In this document: one piece after another, positions 1 through 11,947 of the stretch
How the letters are laid out: every line of letters begins with the position of its first letter
Numbering within the stretch: position 1 is the first letter of the stretch
NCBI GenBank assembly: GCA_030280995.1
Contig: JASXTE010000017.1
Coordinates: 23,775,998-23,839,997, forward strand
Origin: Hemileia vastatrix
Taxonomy: Eukaryota > Basidiomycota > Pucciniomycetes > Pucciniales > Zaghouaniaceae
Direction of reading: 5' to 3'
DNA: 64,000 nucleotides
Notes under the pieces: model-generated
Seen by the model: the letters and a program-made list of their open reading frames with translations, nothing else
The model's database searches: none
What the model was told of the DNA's origin: nothing
Program-made: the position numbers and the translations under genes

Positions 1-1013
1 ACAAAGGATGCAATTTTGTCTCTTCCAAAAAAGATTCAAAGGGGGATATCGGTTCAATTAGCAGATCCATGGAGGTCTAAACTTGATGTGCTTCAAGAAG
101 GATTCACTGAGCGATATGGGCCCTCCAGAAGCACTGACTTCCCTTGGGACTCATCTGAGTTTCTAAGAGAGCTGATGATTTTAAGAAAATTCTGCAACCA
201 TCCAATCTACGAAAATCTGGATGAAACTCCAACTTTTGATTTCACCTGGCAGCATTCCGCAAAGATTTGTCATCTTATAGGCCACTTAAAAAACTTTTTG
301 TCTGGTGAAAGGGGTATAAATTTTCCAAAAGCTGTTATATTCTCCAACTTTGCAGACTTTTTGCAGATGTAAGTGATTCTATAATGAATTGTTTTACAAA
401 ATTGTGTTGGCTTATTAAAAACAATTTTCTAATATTTCAAAATAGAATAAAAATGGCTTTAGATGACCACAATATTAGGTATACCCAGCTTACGGGTGAA
501 CTCAGCAGGACAAAGCGAGACAAAAATATGCATGAATTCCATTTTAATAAAAATTGCCAAGTTTTGGTTGGAACAATTCAGGTTGCAGGAGTGGGTATAG
601 ATCTCAGGTGTGCTCAAAATGTATATATAATGGTGAGCTCAATGTCTTTTATTTCATATTAAGAACAAAAATATTAAATTCTTTATATGTTCAATGTTGA
701 AATAGGAGCCAAATTGGAATCCAGCAGTTGAGCAACAGGCTGTTGATTGACTGTATAGAATGGGGCAGCAAAATGAAGTAAATGTTTTGAATTATTTTGT
801 ACAAGGAAGTATAGAACTCAGCATGTATAAGATTCAAAGGAAAAAAATGGAGCTAACAATGTAAGCCAAATTTCATTTCTATAAATTTTAATGATAATAG
901 TAATCATTAAAATTATGTTTTTGTTTTAAAGGCTAAGTGTCCCAAACAGTGGAAATGAGGAGTATGAGTGTGCAAACCTATTATTAAGGGAGTTTGTCAA
1001 TCACTCACATTAG
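1..1013 (+). pseudogene. SNF2-family helicase, C-terminal exons (broken)
   Basis: This is the 3' part of an SNF2/SWI2-like ATPase; its 5' part lies outside the window. The first exon (to about 369) reads into an SNF2 N-to-C lobe linker (REL..LRK.CNHP). The exon at about 446-632 has helicase-C motifs including VLVGTIQVAGVGIDL (motif V). The exon at 706-860 carries motif VI (NPAVEQQAVD then LYRMGQ). The last exon, from 932, ends at TAG 1011-1013. Donors GTAAGT (370), GTGAGC (633) and GTAAGC (861) pair with AG acceptors and keep frame. The motif VI arginine codon is TGA at 748-750, where the family has CGN/AGR, so a C-to-T change of CGA explains it. Without this residue and everything after it the ATPase would be dead. 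It could be a retroelement-captured copy or a decayed host gene. The family call is secure; the intended function is not. Confidence 0.8.
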
Positions 1014-2117
1014 AGGAAGAAAGAATTTCAAGGATAGCAGGTAAATTTATGGGATTTTGATGATTTAAAAGTCTGAGTTGTTGAGGATTTAGAGATGCAA
1101 GATATAAGGGAGAATAACAGTCATTCGGCAAACCCCGGGGGTCATGAGAAGGATTAAGGTTAGGGGATAATGTTGAAACCAAACTGATTCTTTTGTACAA
1201 GGCCAAGTCCTTTAGCACACTTCCAGAGTAGGTTGAATTATCTCGAATATCAAAGTGTTGTTGGTCAAGATATTGTGCAACTTTGGAAAAATCTTCAGAC
1301 CTCCATTGCATTAAGATACATCTTAACAATCCATCATTATCAATTTCGGTGTCTCAACAACACTTGATGTTTGTGAAAAGGTTGTGATAAGTTTCAGAAT
1401 GTGAAAGTTGTTTAAGAAGTTTAGTTCGGTTAACTGAATTCTAAGAATCTTTGTTATTTGAAATAAAGGTCATAAATAAAAACGGTTGAAAAAAAAGGGA
1501 TTTTCATACTTTTTTTTTATTCTATATTTATGCTTTCTCACTTTGATTATTTCTTGAGAGCTATGAGAATCCTTCCCAACTCTTAATCTATCAGCATGAC
1601 CTAAAAACCAATGGTGAAGAACTCCTATTTGATTTGAGAAGCTAATTTGAGTTGAGTCAATTGGATATGCAATCAAATTATTGGTTTTTAAGGCATTGTC
1701 CCAGTGTTTAATGAGAATATTTTCCAAGACCTGGTTCCATTTGTCAAACCAATCTAGGTTCCAAGCAAAAGTTGATCCTGGGAAACCACACATGCGAAGG
1801 TGCTCAATAAAAGATTCACGGAAAATTGGTGGAAACTTTTCCAAAACCGCTGAATTTGATTCTGGATGAGGTAGTTCAAAGGCAATGTTGCAAGAATTCA
1901 TGTCGAATGATGAAAATCTGTCTAATTGCTCTTCAGTAGGGTTTTGTTTCCATCCATTTGCTTCTGGTGACATATCCAAAAGTGAACAACAAAAATTGTG
2001 TATAGATCTACAAAAGTGAGAATTGAATGGAGGCAAAGTCTCATTAAAAATTCTATTAAGTGTTCTTGTGTTTGTGGGCAGGTTTCCATGAGGAAAGTAA
2101 GAGCTACTAGGGTTCAT
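997..2117 (-). pseudogene. Unrecognised two-exon protein gene
   Basis: I do not recognise this protein. Exon 1 (2117 down to about 1542, ~192 codons) begins MNPSSSYFPHGN and ends at a GTGAGA donor. An intron of about 101 bases ends in TTCTTAG, and exon 2 (1440 down to 997) continues in phase 0. The joined product is about 340 residues, polar, with no evident signal peptide or membrane segment; exon 2 contains LLRCILMQWRSEDFSKV. One in-frame TGA lies at 1354-1356 in exon 2; it could be a former CGA or TGG. Exon 1 and the rest of exon 2 are otherwise open, which with the in-phase splice argues for a real gene or a young pseudogene. Its 3' end overlaps the 3' end of the SNF2 remnant by about 17 bases. 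Confidence 0.5.
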
Positions 2118-3192
2118 AAATAATTAGATTAAGAAAGTGTTCAATTAAATTAAACAAAGAGGAAGGATAACTTGTTGAGCTCCAAAACTTTATGATCAAA
2201 GTTGATTTAAGGAGAAATATCACAAAAATTAAGAATAAGAAATATTTCAACTTTATGGAATTATAATATGCATAAATTATATTTTTATATGCAACTTGAA
2301 CTCAAAAGGAATGGTATAAAATAAAGAGAATGATTATGTGATAAAAGCAGACTCATTTAAGAAACAGATTTTTTTTTCTTTTCAAAAAATTCTTCCACAA
2401 AAATAATTTGTTAAGTGTGAGGCTATGTTCATTTTTTGATTACCAAAAAATTATTTTTGGTCCAATATGATAGTAATACATATTCTATTGAGTAATTTTT
2501 TTCAACCTGAATAAATAGACTAGAGTGTCACTTCATCACATTTATGTATGAAAAGTTATACAAGGTTTCAGCTTTTATGTAATTCTTTAAGGTTTACACT
2601 TTTGTAGCATCTATTATTTGAGTATTTTTAATTTTTTCTTTATAGAAAATTCTACCTAGTACAGACCAATTTTCAAAGTGAAAGAAATATGTTTGTGATT
2701 GTTTTTTACAAAATATTAACCTTATTTTTGGGTTTAACTTTTATTTTTGGGGTAATTTTTTAAATAATTATGTTAAAAATATGGATTAATTTTTTTATAG
2801 TCCATAACTAGGAATTTTTATCAAAATCAAATAATTATAGGGTAGTTAGATATAACTCAGAAGGCATTTGATAGAAAAATAATAAAGATGCTTGTGCGTA
2901 CAACAGAATTTTTTCTATGATAGAAAATATTCTGATAAACATGCATGCATTGTTGTACAAATGCAGAGAGTATACAGAATACAAATAAAGTAGACTGCAT
3001 AACTTTAAATTAATATATAATTTATCCGATTAAAAATTAAACATTTAAACTTAAATAATTTCAACACATATTCCATCATATTCTTTTGATAAAAAAATGT
3101 AGCTTATATTAGCTAGTGCCTTTCAAAAAAAGGAATACCTTCAATCGGTAACTTCGAATAGCTAACTTATTCCTACAATTATCACAATTACA
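2118..3192. other. AT-rich spacer without genes
   Basis: No ORF with protein-like composition and no clear repeat or terminal inverted repeat was found here. If the transposase gene downstream belongs to a CACTA element, its 5' terminus should lie in or before this stretch, but I could not find it. Confidence 0.5.
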
Positions 3193-6100
3193 ATGCCTCC
3201 ATTTTTTCATGTATGTCAATTTCAAGATCTTGGATGTGTCAATAGAAAGTATCAAACTTCTTCTGGGTCCTTTGAAGTTGGTATGGCTTTCAAAAGCTCT
3301 AATTCTTATGCAAAACATCAAGAGGAAAGAAATAGGAAGGCCCAGATGGTTATTTCTTCCAACAATCCACTTAACATTGGAAGTTCCAGCTCCACAGAAA
3401 CAGTAAGCTGTATATCTATAGTTCAATGTGAGAATAAAAGTCTTTATGATGTTTCAATGATTTATTACATAGGGGCAGTTGCTATTGGGGGCAGAAGTAT
3501 CTTCAACAGTCTCTAGAAACTCAAATCTTGGGGAACGGTATAGCCAAATAATTATGTGGCAGGCAGCAAAGCTTTCTCTTATTCATCATTTGAGCAAAGA
3601 AGGTTGTACTCAATTTTTGGATGAAGAAATTAAGAAGCTCAAACTTCTAGGTGATAGTGGAATACTGGATTCTGATAGCATTGTCTGCCTGGTCCCACGC
3701 TCGATAGATACAGTTTTTAGTCGATTAAAGCTCAATCAATCATTTTTCACTAAAACATGATGTCCTAAATGCTTTGCTCTTTATGAGTATAACTCTGAAT
3801 CTCAACCATCTATACTATGTTGCAATCAACCGTTTCTTTAATCATCAAAGCGCTATTTAAAAATGTTTGGAGCAGGACAAATTGCAGTTAAATGTGATGA
3901 AAGGCTGTATTTGATGGAGGAACATCAAGAACATGTAAAATACTTATCTCTTAAAACATTTCATCACCATTCTTTTATCGACTGGCTTAAGGAAAAGATC
4001 AAACTGTTCAAATTTGAGCTTCTGATTGAGAAGAAAACCCCTGTGGCAGAACGTGTAGAGTGTGATTTGATGAAGGATGTTTGTGATGGTTCAATTTGGA
4101 AAAACTTTCCCATAACCACTCCAGCTCTGGATAGCAATGATGATGAATATACGATAACTTCAGGCAACTTAATGTTTACTTTATATGTCGACTGGTTTAG
4201 GCCTGGTTGCAATAGGATTGGAGGTCATCAGAAGTCTGTAGGCAATATTATGATGGTGTGTATGAACCTACCTCAAGAAGATATATACAAAATGGAAAAT
4301 CTTTTTTTGTATGCTATTATACCTGGACCAACAGAACCCACAAGTGAACAGCTTAATCACCTTCTAAAACCACTGGTTAATGATCTACAAACTCTATGGG
4401 ATGGTATATTGATTGAAAAGACACATCTTTATCCACGAGGCCGGAAATTAAGAGTTGCATTGTTCTCTTTGATAGGTGACATTCCTGCAATACAAAAATT
4501 GGCTGGCTTTTCGAGTCACTCTGCAAAAATGTTCTGCTCTTTCTGTAATATCTCTAAAGATGAAATTAGTGAAAAGAATGTGGGAAATTTTTCATTACGG
4601 AATCATGAGGATCATATGTGCTGGGTAACAAAGTGGAAAAATTCTAAGTCACATTGGGAGCGTGTATCAATTTTTCAAAATCATGGGGTATGATGGAGTG
4701 AGCTGAATAACCTTGAATATTGGCGTCCAACTGAATATTGCTCAATTGATGTTATGCATTCACATATGCTTGGCAACCTAAAAGATAACAGTCTAAGCTA
4801 TTTTCAAATCCAAAATGCAGCAAAAGATCTAGAAAGAAAGCTGGAAAAGGATAAAAATTGGCATGTAAGAGAAGAAGGAGAAGATTTCTTTTCTGATACT
4901 TCACTGCACAAACATTCGAAAAAACGTAGAAGTAGCTTAAGCACCACAAATAATGATGATGATGATACAGGACACACGAGACAGCACAAGCGGCAAAGAC
5001 GTACGAGTTCAAGACAGTCATCAAGTCATCATGGACTAGATAATGAAGGATTGGGAACAAATCGATCAAGAAGCCAGAGTAGGTCATCCAGCTCCAAATT
5101 TATTCCTCCATATAGCGATGTGGCCTCAATACAGTCTCACAGCAGTGACAGTAGGAATTCATTGTATAACTTAAGGCAAAGAAGCATTAGCATATCACAG
5201 AGTGAAGGATCTCACTCATCAAATGAGACAGCTAGAGATGAAGAAAATAAAAGGAAAGGTAAGGAGAAAGAAAATGAAGGTAGTAGTAATCCACGAATCA
5301 CAGCAGCAGAGCTACAGGTTGTATGGAAGATGATTGATCAAGTAAGAAGACCTTCCTGGCTAACACGAGTTCCAAAATCAGTAGGATCTAAAAAGGCAGG
5401 ATCCCTCAAGGCAGCAGAATGGCACATGCTGTATACTCTCTACTTCCCTTTGTCACTTATACCCCTTTGGTTTGAAAAATTTAAAGAATCTGAATCTTCA
5501 GATTCCTCAGCTGATAAACCAAGAGAATATTATCTTCTAAAGTCACTTGTAACATTATGCTCGATCACCAATTTTTTGACATTAAAAAATATACAGACTA
5601 ATGAGCTTAAAGATCTAGATCAATTTCTGTTAGAGTATCGTGAGTGCCTTGAAGAGGGTTGGAAGAATATTAATGCAAAGCCAAATCTGCATATCACTCA
5701 ACATTATCCTGAAATGATAAAGCGTCTTGGTCCACCATCAGGTACAGCTACTTGGTCTGGAGAGTGGGTGAATCATATATTATCTGAAATTCCAAACAAT
5801 CACCATCCACGTATGTAATGTTTGTAAGCAATGATTTAAAAACTCAGCTGTGCTAATTTATTAATATTTACCACAGGAGAGATACCGCTAACAATGCTCA
5901 AACATTGGTATCGGAAGTCTAGGGTATTAGATCTTGGTGAAGCTGAAGATAATGATCAATGTGAGACTAAAAAAATCCATATTGATCTCGATAAACAAAA
6001 CAAATGGATCCATCTAAGTATGGCATTATTTACTAAATGGGTAAGGGCACGAATGAGAAAAGAAACTTCAAGACGGGCTTTTACACCATCGGAGAAAAGT

Positions 6101-6490
6101 GGGGATCGGGTAGTTGAAAATGTAGCAAGAATATTGATACATGGAAAGAGGTTTACTAGTTACCATTGACACATTGCTAATTCAACAATTGAATTCTACT
6201 ATGGAAAAGATAGCCAGTTTGGGCAAATTGATGATTTTTTCAGATCAAAGGAAGAGAATGATCAAATATATTTAATAGTAAGTCCTTTCAAAGAGCTCCG
6301 TCCATAAGAAACATCAAAGGATCCCTATGAGCTTTTCCCACAAGTGCATTGTCGGTTAGTAAGAGTAGCCAAAGCAACTCAAATTGTGATTAAGAAAGAT
6401 GCAATAATTGGACATGCAGCTACTGTCGAGCACAAAAAAGGAATGTTTGGAATCAGAGACAAGGTTGTCACTGCCATTGGACTGCAGACA
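3193..6490 (+). pseudogene. CACTA-type Tnp2 transposase (broken)
   Basis: The protein resembles the transposase family of En/Spm (CACTA) elements (Tnp2 family), which cuts and pastes the element through a DDE-type nuclease. The first exon (3193-3402) has scattered Cys residues and ends at GTAAGC. The main exon (about 3479-5811) holds DWFRPGCNRIGG, then a segment like IIPGPTEPTSEQLNHLL, then GDIPAIQKLAGFSSHSA followed by FCSFC, and after the break WRPTEYCSIDVMHSHMLG, a D-x-M-H signature. A Ser/Arg/Lys-rich insertion (about 4900-5280) is unusual. An intron 5812-5876 (GTATGT/CACAG) leads to IPLTMLKHWYRKS and a C-terminal domain to about 6490. In-frame stops occur at 3758-3760, 3839-3841, 4691-4693, 6167-6169 and about 6307. 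Most are TGA or TAA where Arg or Gln fits, as expected from CGA/CAA decay. Apart from splice joins the frame is continuous. Confidence 0.75.
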
Positions 6491-6997
6491 GTAGTGAGTG
6501 AAAAAATTAATCAAATTTATTTTCTGTTGACTAACATCTTTGTGTTAATTTGGGATTGGGGAAATTTGTAGGATTGGTGATATTTGTAAATGGTGAAAGA
6601 AATAATTCAATGCTCAATTAAAAAATGCAATGCATCCAACTTACCTTATCATAAATCAGTGAACAATTACTTTGGTTTCTTTTATTGCGAGAGAACCCAT
6701 GCTTTCAATGAGTCATTTTTATCTTAAATGTAAGAATGAAAGAAATAAAATCATGATAATGAGAAATATGATAAAATTTTTACTTAATGAATTATCTTCT
6801 TGCTCATTCATCTACTATAAATAGTTTGACCTTCCAACTATAGCTGATAGCTATATATTATTCACTTTATTTTTTGACAAGAGAACATACACGTTTACAA
6901 GACTATATACATAGCATCTTTTTTTACTTTAGCTTTGATAGGTATAAATTTTAACAACTGATTATTTTTATTTTATTATATTTTATTACAGTTCATT
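6491..6997. other. AT-rich spacer between the two CACTA genes
   Basis: I see no gene here. A GTGAGT just after the last transposase codons (about 6494) could be a splice donor, but no convincing downstream exon was found. Confidence 0.4.
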
Positions 6998-8644
6998 ATG
7001 GATGATAATTTTGAAGGGATGTCTGTTGACCCAACTGATTCTGATTGTTTTCCGCCTCAACATACTAATACTGGAAATACTCCTCCACCTCCAGATGCAT
7101 CTCAATCTGTACCACCTAATCCTAACCCACCACCTAATCCCAATCCAGGCCAAGAGTCTCATTCAGAACCGAGAATTTTTAATCACAATCATCCTTCTGC
7201 TTCTGAAAGTGCTGATCAGCTAGGAAGAGATTGGGCTAGTGAAGTATTGAGGGAATTTTTCAGAGACCAATCATCATCTGCTCATCCTAACCAAGGAGCA
7301 AGCACAAGTGGAGCAGGTAAGTCATATTTGTAGTGTATTCTTTTATTGAAAAATAACCAATTTAATTAACTTATTTGAATTGTTAGTGAATCCCTCAATC
7401 ATTATGGGTATCAGTGATTACCACAGACTCAATTCAGCAGAGTCTTATGAGCGAGAACGGGGTTAAGGGCTGTAAGAGGCTTAGTTAGAAGGAATGATGT
7501 TCCCAGGAGCTCAGACAGTCTAAATAGAAATATTTACCACTTTCTGAAGTATTGTCTTGGGGGACCAACACAAATATCAAAATATCCTGCGAGCCCAACA
7601 CTTTTGGAGATTGAAAATTGGAAAGATTGGAGCCAATTCAAACTAAAAACCATTCAAACTGTCCTAACCCAAGTCCAATCTTCTAACCGTGCCAATTCAG
7701 CAGCTGATTGACAATTTCTGATAACCAATTCTATAGCCTTCTTGCGATCCGAAATTTGACTACCCGAATTTTTTCCAGCACCTGAGCCTCGAGGACTAAA
7801 AGGAGGAGCACCGATCCCACTTTCTGCCAAAAGAAACTTAGAGCGTGAATTGCAAGAAAAAGGTTTTCGGAAATTCGCGTTTGATTGGACTTGCCATGAT
7901 TTTTCAGAATCAACTTGGAATCAAGTCATGGGAAGCATAGTATGTGACCACTGTACCAGATGGCTCACCACCTTGAATACAATCGATCAGTCAAAGCTTC
8001 AGTTCACTCAATGTGTTATTGAGAAATGGGTAGTTAATAAGGGGAAGGAGATGATAAGGTTGTTTGGGCAAGAAGAGGAAAGGGTAGCAAGAGAAAAGAT
8101 TGAAAAGAGGGCAAGGGCACAAGTAAAACGTTATTGGACCAAGGTAAGTTTTTTATTTTACTTTACTTTTTGTTATTATGAAGCTGATTTAGTTGGAATT
8201 CAGATTGCTAGTGCACGCTAAAAGTTAGCAAGAGATCTCTGCAGTGATGTGCCAGGTTTTGTTGTGCTTTTTCATGATACTAGGTGCATCTCTGATATTG
8301 AGGAAGGCCCAGCACCAGCCCCAACTGCACCTATCCGAGCTATTCCTGGATGGCTAAATCCTGAACTCAATGATTTGTTTAAAAAAATGGATAAGATGAC
8401 AAAGGACTTAGCCCATACACCAGCTCAAAGAAAATCAGCATTAAAAACATATTCACGGTCATCAGAAAGGACAGTTGCACAAAATGGTATATTCAATGTT
8501 CCCAAATACCTCCCCAAGAATTGCTATTCAGCAACATTTTTGCAAGGATTATCTGTGAATGAACGTGAGTCACTTGGGGTTGGAGCTGATATTGATCTGG
8601 TAAAGATTTGGGAATCAATTAATAGAGCATCAACATCATCATAA
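6998..8644 (+). pseudogene. CACTA-associated companion gene (broken)
   Basis: A second plus-strand gene 500 bases after the transposase; its function is unknown. Exon 1 (6998-7315) starts MDDNFEGMSVDPTDSD, is rich in Pro/Asn/Ser and ends at GTAAGT. After a TTGTTAG acceptor (7386) the reading includes RAVRGLVRRNDVPRSSDS, a central segment with FDWTCHDFSESTWNQVM, and a charged helix (EEERVAREKIEKRARAQVKR) ending at a GTAAGT donor near 8140. The last exon (about 8200-8644) carries LPKNCYSATFLQGLSVNE. In-frame TGA codons occur near 7413, 7449, 7708 and 7756, where Arg or Trp would fit. I associate it with the transposase from position and shared decay; TnpA-like DNA binding is only a guess. From general familiarity, proteins of this type recur beside transposases in rust genomes. 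Confidence 0.55.
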
Positions 8645-8860
8645 CTTAGGTATAACGGTGATCTTCTGTGTAATATAGCTATCTTATATTGAATTTTATG
8701 TATTCTGTTTTTTTTCAAGGCAGCTTGGTAAATGTTATAAAGTGATATTTAGAGAGAGTAACATTTTATTTAAGAAAAACAAATAATGTATGAGATATAA
8801 AAATGTATTTTCAACAAATTGATGGTCCATACCTCTTTATGTCACATTTATGTATCCATA

Positions 8861-10800
8861 TTAATTTCAATCAAATTTAATGTTGACCAATACATAGTGA
8901 ATACACGCTATGCCACTTATACTTGCCAGGCATTGCTACCATTAAATATGCCAGTATCAAAAATTAATTTCAATCGAAATTAATGAGCATGATAATCATG
9001 AATTTCTGGAGTCAACTACTTATTTTTATGCATGGTGCCTTGCCAACATTAATTTCGATTGAAATTACTTTTGATACTGGCATATTGCATGGTGTCTATT
9101 CCTGGAAAGTGTAAGTGGCATAGTGTGTATTCATTACTTATTGGTCAACATTAATTTCAATAGAATTTAATATTGACATTTTTATATTGAACCCAAACCA
9201 GCAAACGACCCAAAAAATTCTTCATAAAACTGCTCATTAATTTCGATTGAAATTAGTGAGCACCATATACATATTGAATGGTAGTTATATCTGGTGTGTG
9301 TAAGTTGTAAAGCTTGTGTTCAATGTTTATTGGTCAACATTAATTTTGATTGAAATTAATATTAATGTGTAAATGATATTTACATGCTCAATATGCATTG
9401 TAATGTGTTTACTTAAGAATAGAGTGCCCTACTTTTCATCTTACATAAAAATGCTTGGTGGCATGTCAAATTCAATTTTTATTAAAATTAATGTTGACAT
9501 GTTACCATGCATAACAGTAAGCAACTGACTGAATAAATTGATGATAATCATGAACCTTAATTTTGATCAAAATTAATGTTGCCATGTGCAGATTGAAAAA
9601 AAGCTATGACACTTACACTAGCCAGGCATATTTTCTATTTATTATGTATTGGTCAACATTAATTTTTATAGAAATTAATATGGATATATAAATTTTATAT
9701 TTACCCTCAACATGTATAGTAAATTTCAATACTTAAAAATACTTGCTGTCCTTTACATGTCATGCAAAAAAGCATTATATCATTTCAACATTAATTTTGA
9801 TCAAAATTAATGTTGGCATGCCATTATGAATTGAAACAACTAATTGACTGAAAAAGTTCATGATTAAAATGCTCATTAACTTTGATCAAAATTAATGTTG
9901 ACCAATACATATTGAATATAAGTAATCTCCGCTTACTCAGACCAGATATAACTACCATTCAATATGTATATGGTCAGCCTTAATTTCGATCGAAATTAAT
10001 GGGAAGTTTTATAAAGAATCTTCTGGGTTGTTTTCTGGCTTGGGTTCAATATGCAAATGTCAACATTAAATTCGATCGAAATCAATGTTGACCAATACAT
10101 AATGAATACACACTATGCCACTTACACTTTCCAGGCATATATACATGCAATATGCCAGTATCAAAAGTAATTTCGATCGAAATTAATGTTGGCAAGGCAC
10201 CATGCATAAAAATAAGCAGTTGACTCCAGAAATTCATGATTATCATGCTCATTAATTTCGATCGAAATTAATTTTTGATACTGGCATATTTAATGGTAGC
10301 TATGCCTGGCAAGTGTAAGTAGCATAGAATGTATTCATTATGTATTAGTCAACATTAATTTCAATTGAAATTAATGTGGATATGGACTATGCATAAAATT
10401 CCTATAAGTATAGGTAAGCTAAGCAGTTAGATAAACTGGTTTGATCAAGTACACCATTTAAAAATTGATGTTTTAATGCCTTGGTTAATTTCGATCAAAA
10501 TTAATTTTAAGCCATGCATGTTCAATTTTATCTATGTCTGTGTAGTCCATGTGAAATGGCTTGTATTCAATATGCAGGGGTCTATATTAATTTCAATCAA
10601 AATTATGAGGTTCATTGCCTCATAAATTTGATGGTTTCTGTCAGTGTTTCATGCATGGTGCCATATGATACTTTTTGATTCCTATCAAAATTAATTTCAA
10701 CACCAATATATTGAATACAAACCATGGAACTTACAGTACTTGGTCATAGCTAAAATTCAATATGCTAGTCTCAAAATTAATTTCGATAGAAATTAATCAG
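8861..10800. repeat. Mirrored array of about 20 palindromes
   Basis: About 20 copies of an interrupted or perfect palindrome, best form TTAATTTCGATCGAAATTAA (perfect at 9980, 10252 and elsewhere), start near 8861, 8963, 9046, 9148, 9234, 9338, 9470, 9563, 9657, 9790, 9883, 9980, 10065, 10162, 10252, 10350, 10485, 10585, 10675 and 10778. Many variants keep symmetry in the central bases (GATC, AATT-like). Spacers are also ordered: positions x and about 19233-x are reverse complements over roughly 8861-10372. For example, the spacer ending GCCAGTATCAAAAATTAATT in the left part reappears inverted near 10260. The array follows the CACTA companion gene directly, so it may be its subterminal protein-binding region, though no matching array was seen on the 5' side. 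Confidence 0.85.
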
Positions 10801-11830
10801 GATCCATGAAGTTTATCAATAGTGTATGAGTTAAGTTTCAAGTCATATGTTTCATCATTTTCTTGCACCCATTTCTAGGTTATCTCAACAATTTTTTTCA
10901 AGTTTTATTATATTAATCAAAACTGTGGTAAGTTGTGAAAAATTAGCTAATCCAAATCTCAAATTGAATATTAATATTTTAATAATTTTGAATGTTGCTT
11001 AAGGTATTTCATTGGGTGATTCATAATAATATTTTATAAACTTAGTAGTCCTATAACTTTTGAAAAGTAACAATATTGGTATAGTTAGGGACAACAATGC
11101 AATATCTTGTGCAGACTAAGATATATTGCAAAATAAAACTATTCAATTTTTTTTTCCCTTAGTTGTATCCAAGTTTATCAAAGGTTTGGTCACAGTGCCC
11201 ACACCCTAGCCTGACACTCCTCCTGTCACTTAAAAAACAAATTCTTATCTTAAATTCTAATGTTACCAATTTTATATTTATAATTCATTTCTTGTTTGAT
11301 GAGGCATATCAGTATATATGTGAATCTCGCATTGTCATCTGAAAGTAAATTTAACAAATATTCATAAAGGATTATCCTTTTTTTTCATATAATATACTAA
11401 TTAAGTGTATCTCCATTGTTTAGGAGTAAATTCTAATTTAAAAAATTTTGTATTTACCCGTGGCAATTCGCATATGGGATATACATTTGTTATTATTTGT
11501 TTTTCACACTAAAAGTCCCCAAAGAATTACTAGTATTTTCTGTTAGCTACATCAAATTTCGCTTCAATATAAACAGATTGTGATTTAGCATGTTACTCAG
11601 TTTACCCCACTATGAATAATACATGTTAAAAAAAGCTCAAATAATATAAAATCCCCCTCTTTATGTTTTCTGTTTCTTTCATCCTCACTTTAATTTTAAT
11701 CTTATTCAATTTTTTATCCTATTAAATTATCAACTTCAATTTTCTAGAATAGAGTTTCTTATAATTATTCATCATATTACATCATAATTTTTTGATATCA
11801 AATACTTTTTTTTAATATTCATTAATCAAT
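10801..11830. other. AT-rich spacer
   Basis: No coding sequence, array or terminal repeat that I can support. I looked for a CACTA-like terminus closing the transposon in this stretch and found none. Confidence 0.4.
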
Positions 11831-11947
11831 ATGTCTAGTATACAAAATCCTACACCTCCACTTTGTATGTATATCATGTTCCTCTCTCTTAATTTATATA
11901 TTTCACTTATGTTCTATATCTTTTTTTTCAAAAATTTGATTTTCCAG

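Noticed and set aside
4752..5087. Minus-strand ORF opposite the Ser/Arg-rich part of the transposase
   Set aside because: It is a shadow of the low-complexity coding sequence on the plus strand.
8861..10800. CRISPR-like array (regular repeats and spacers)
   Set aside because: Repeats are palindromic and variable, spacers are related and mirrored, and the sequence is eukaryotic.
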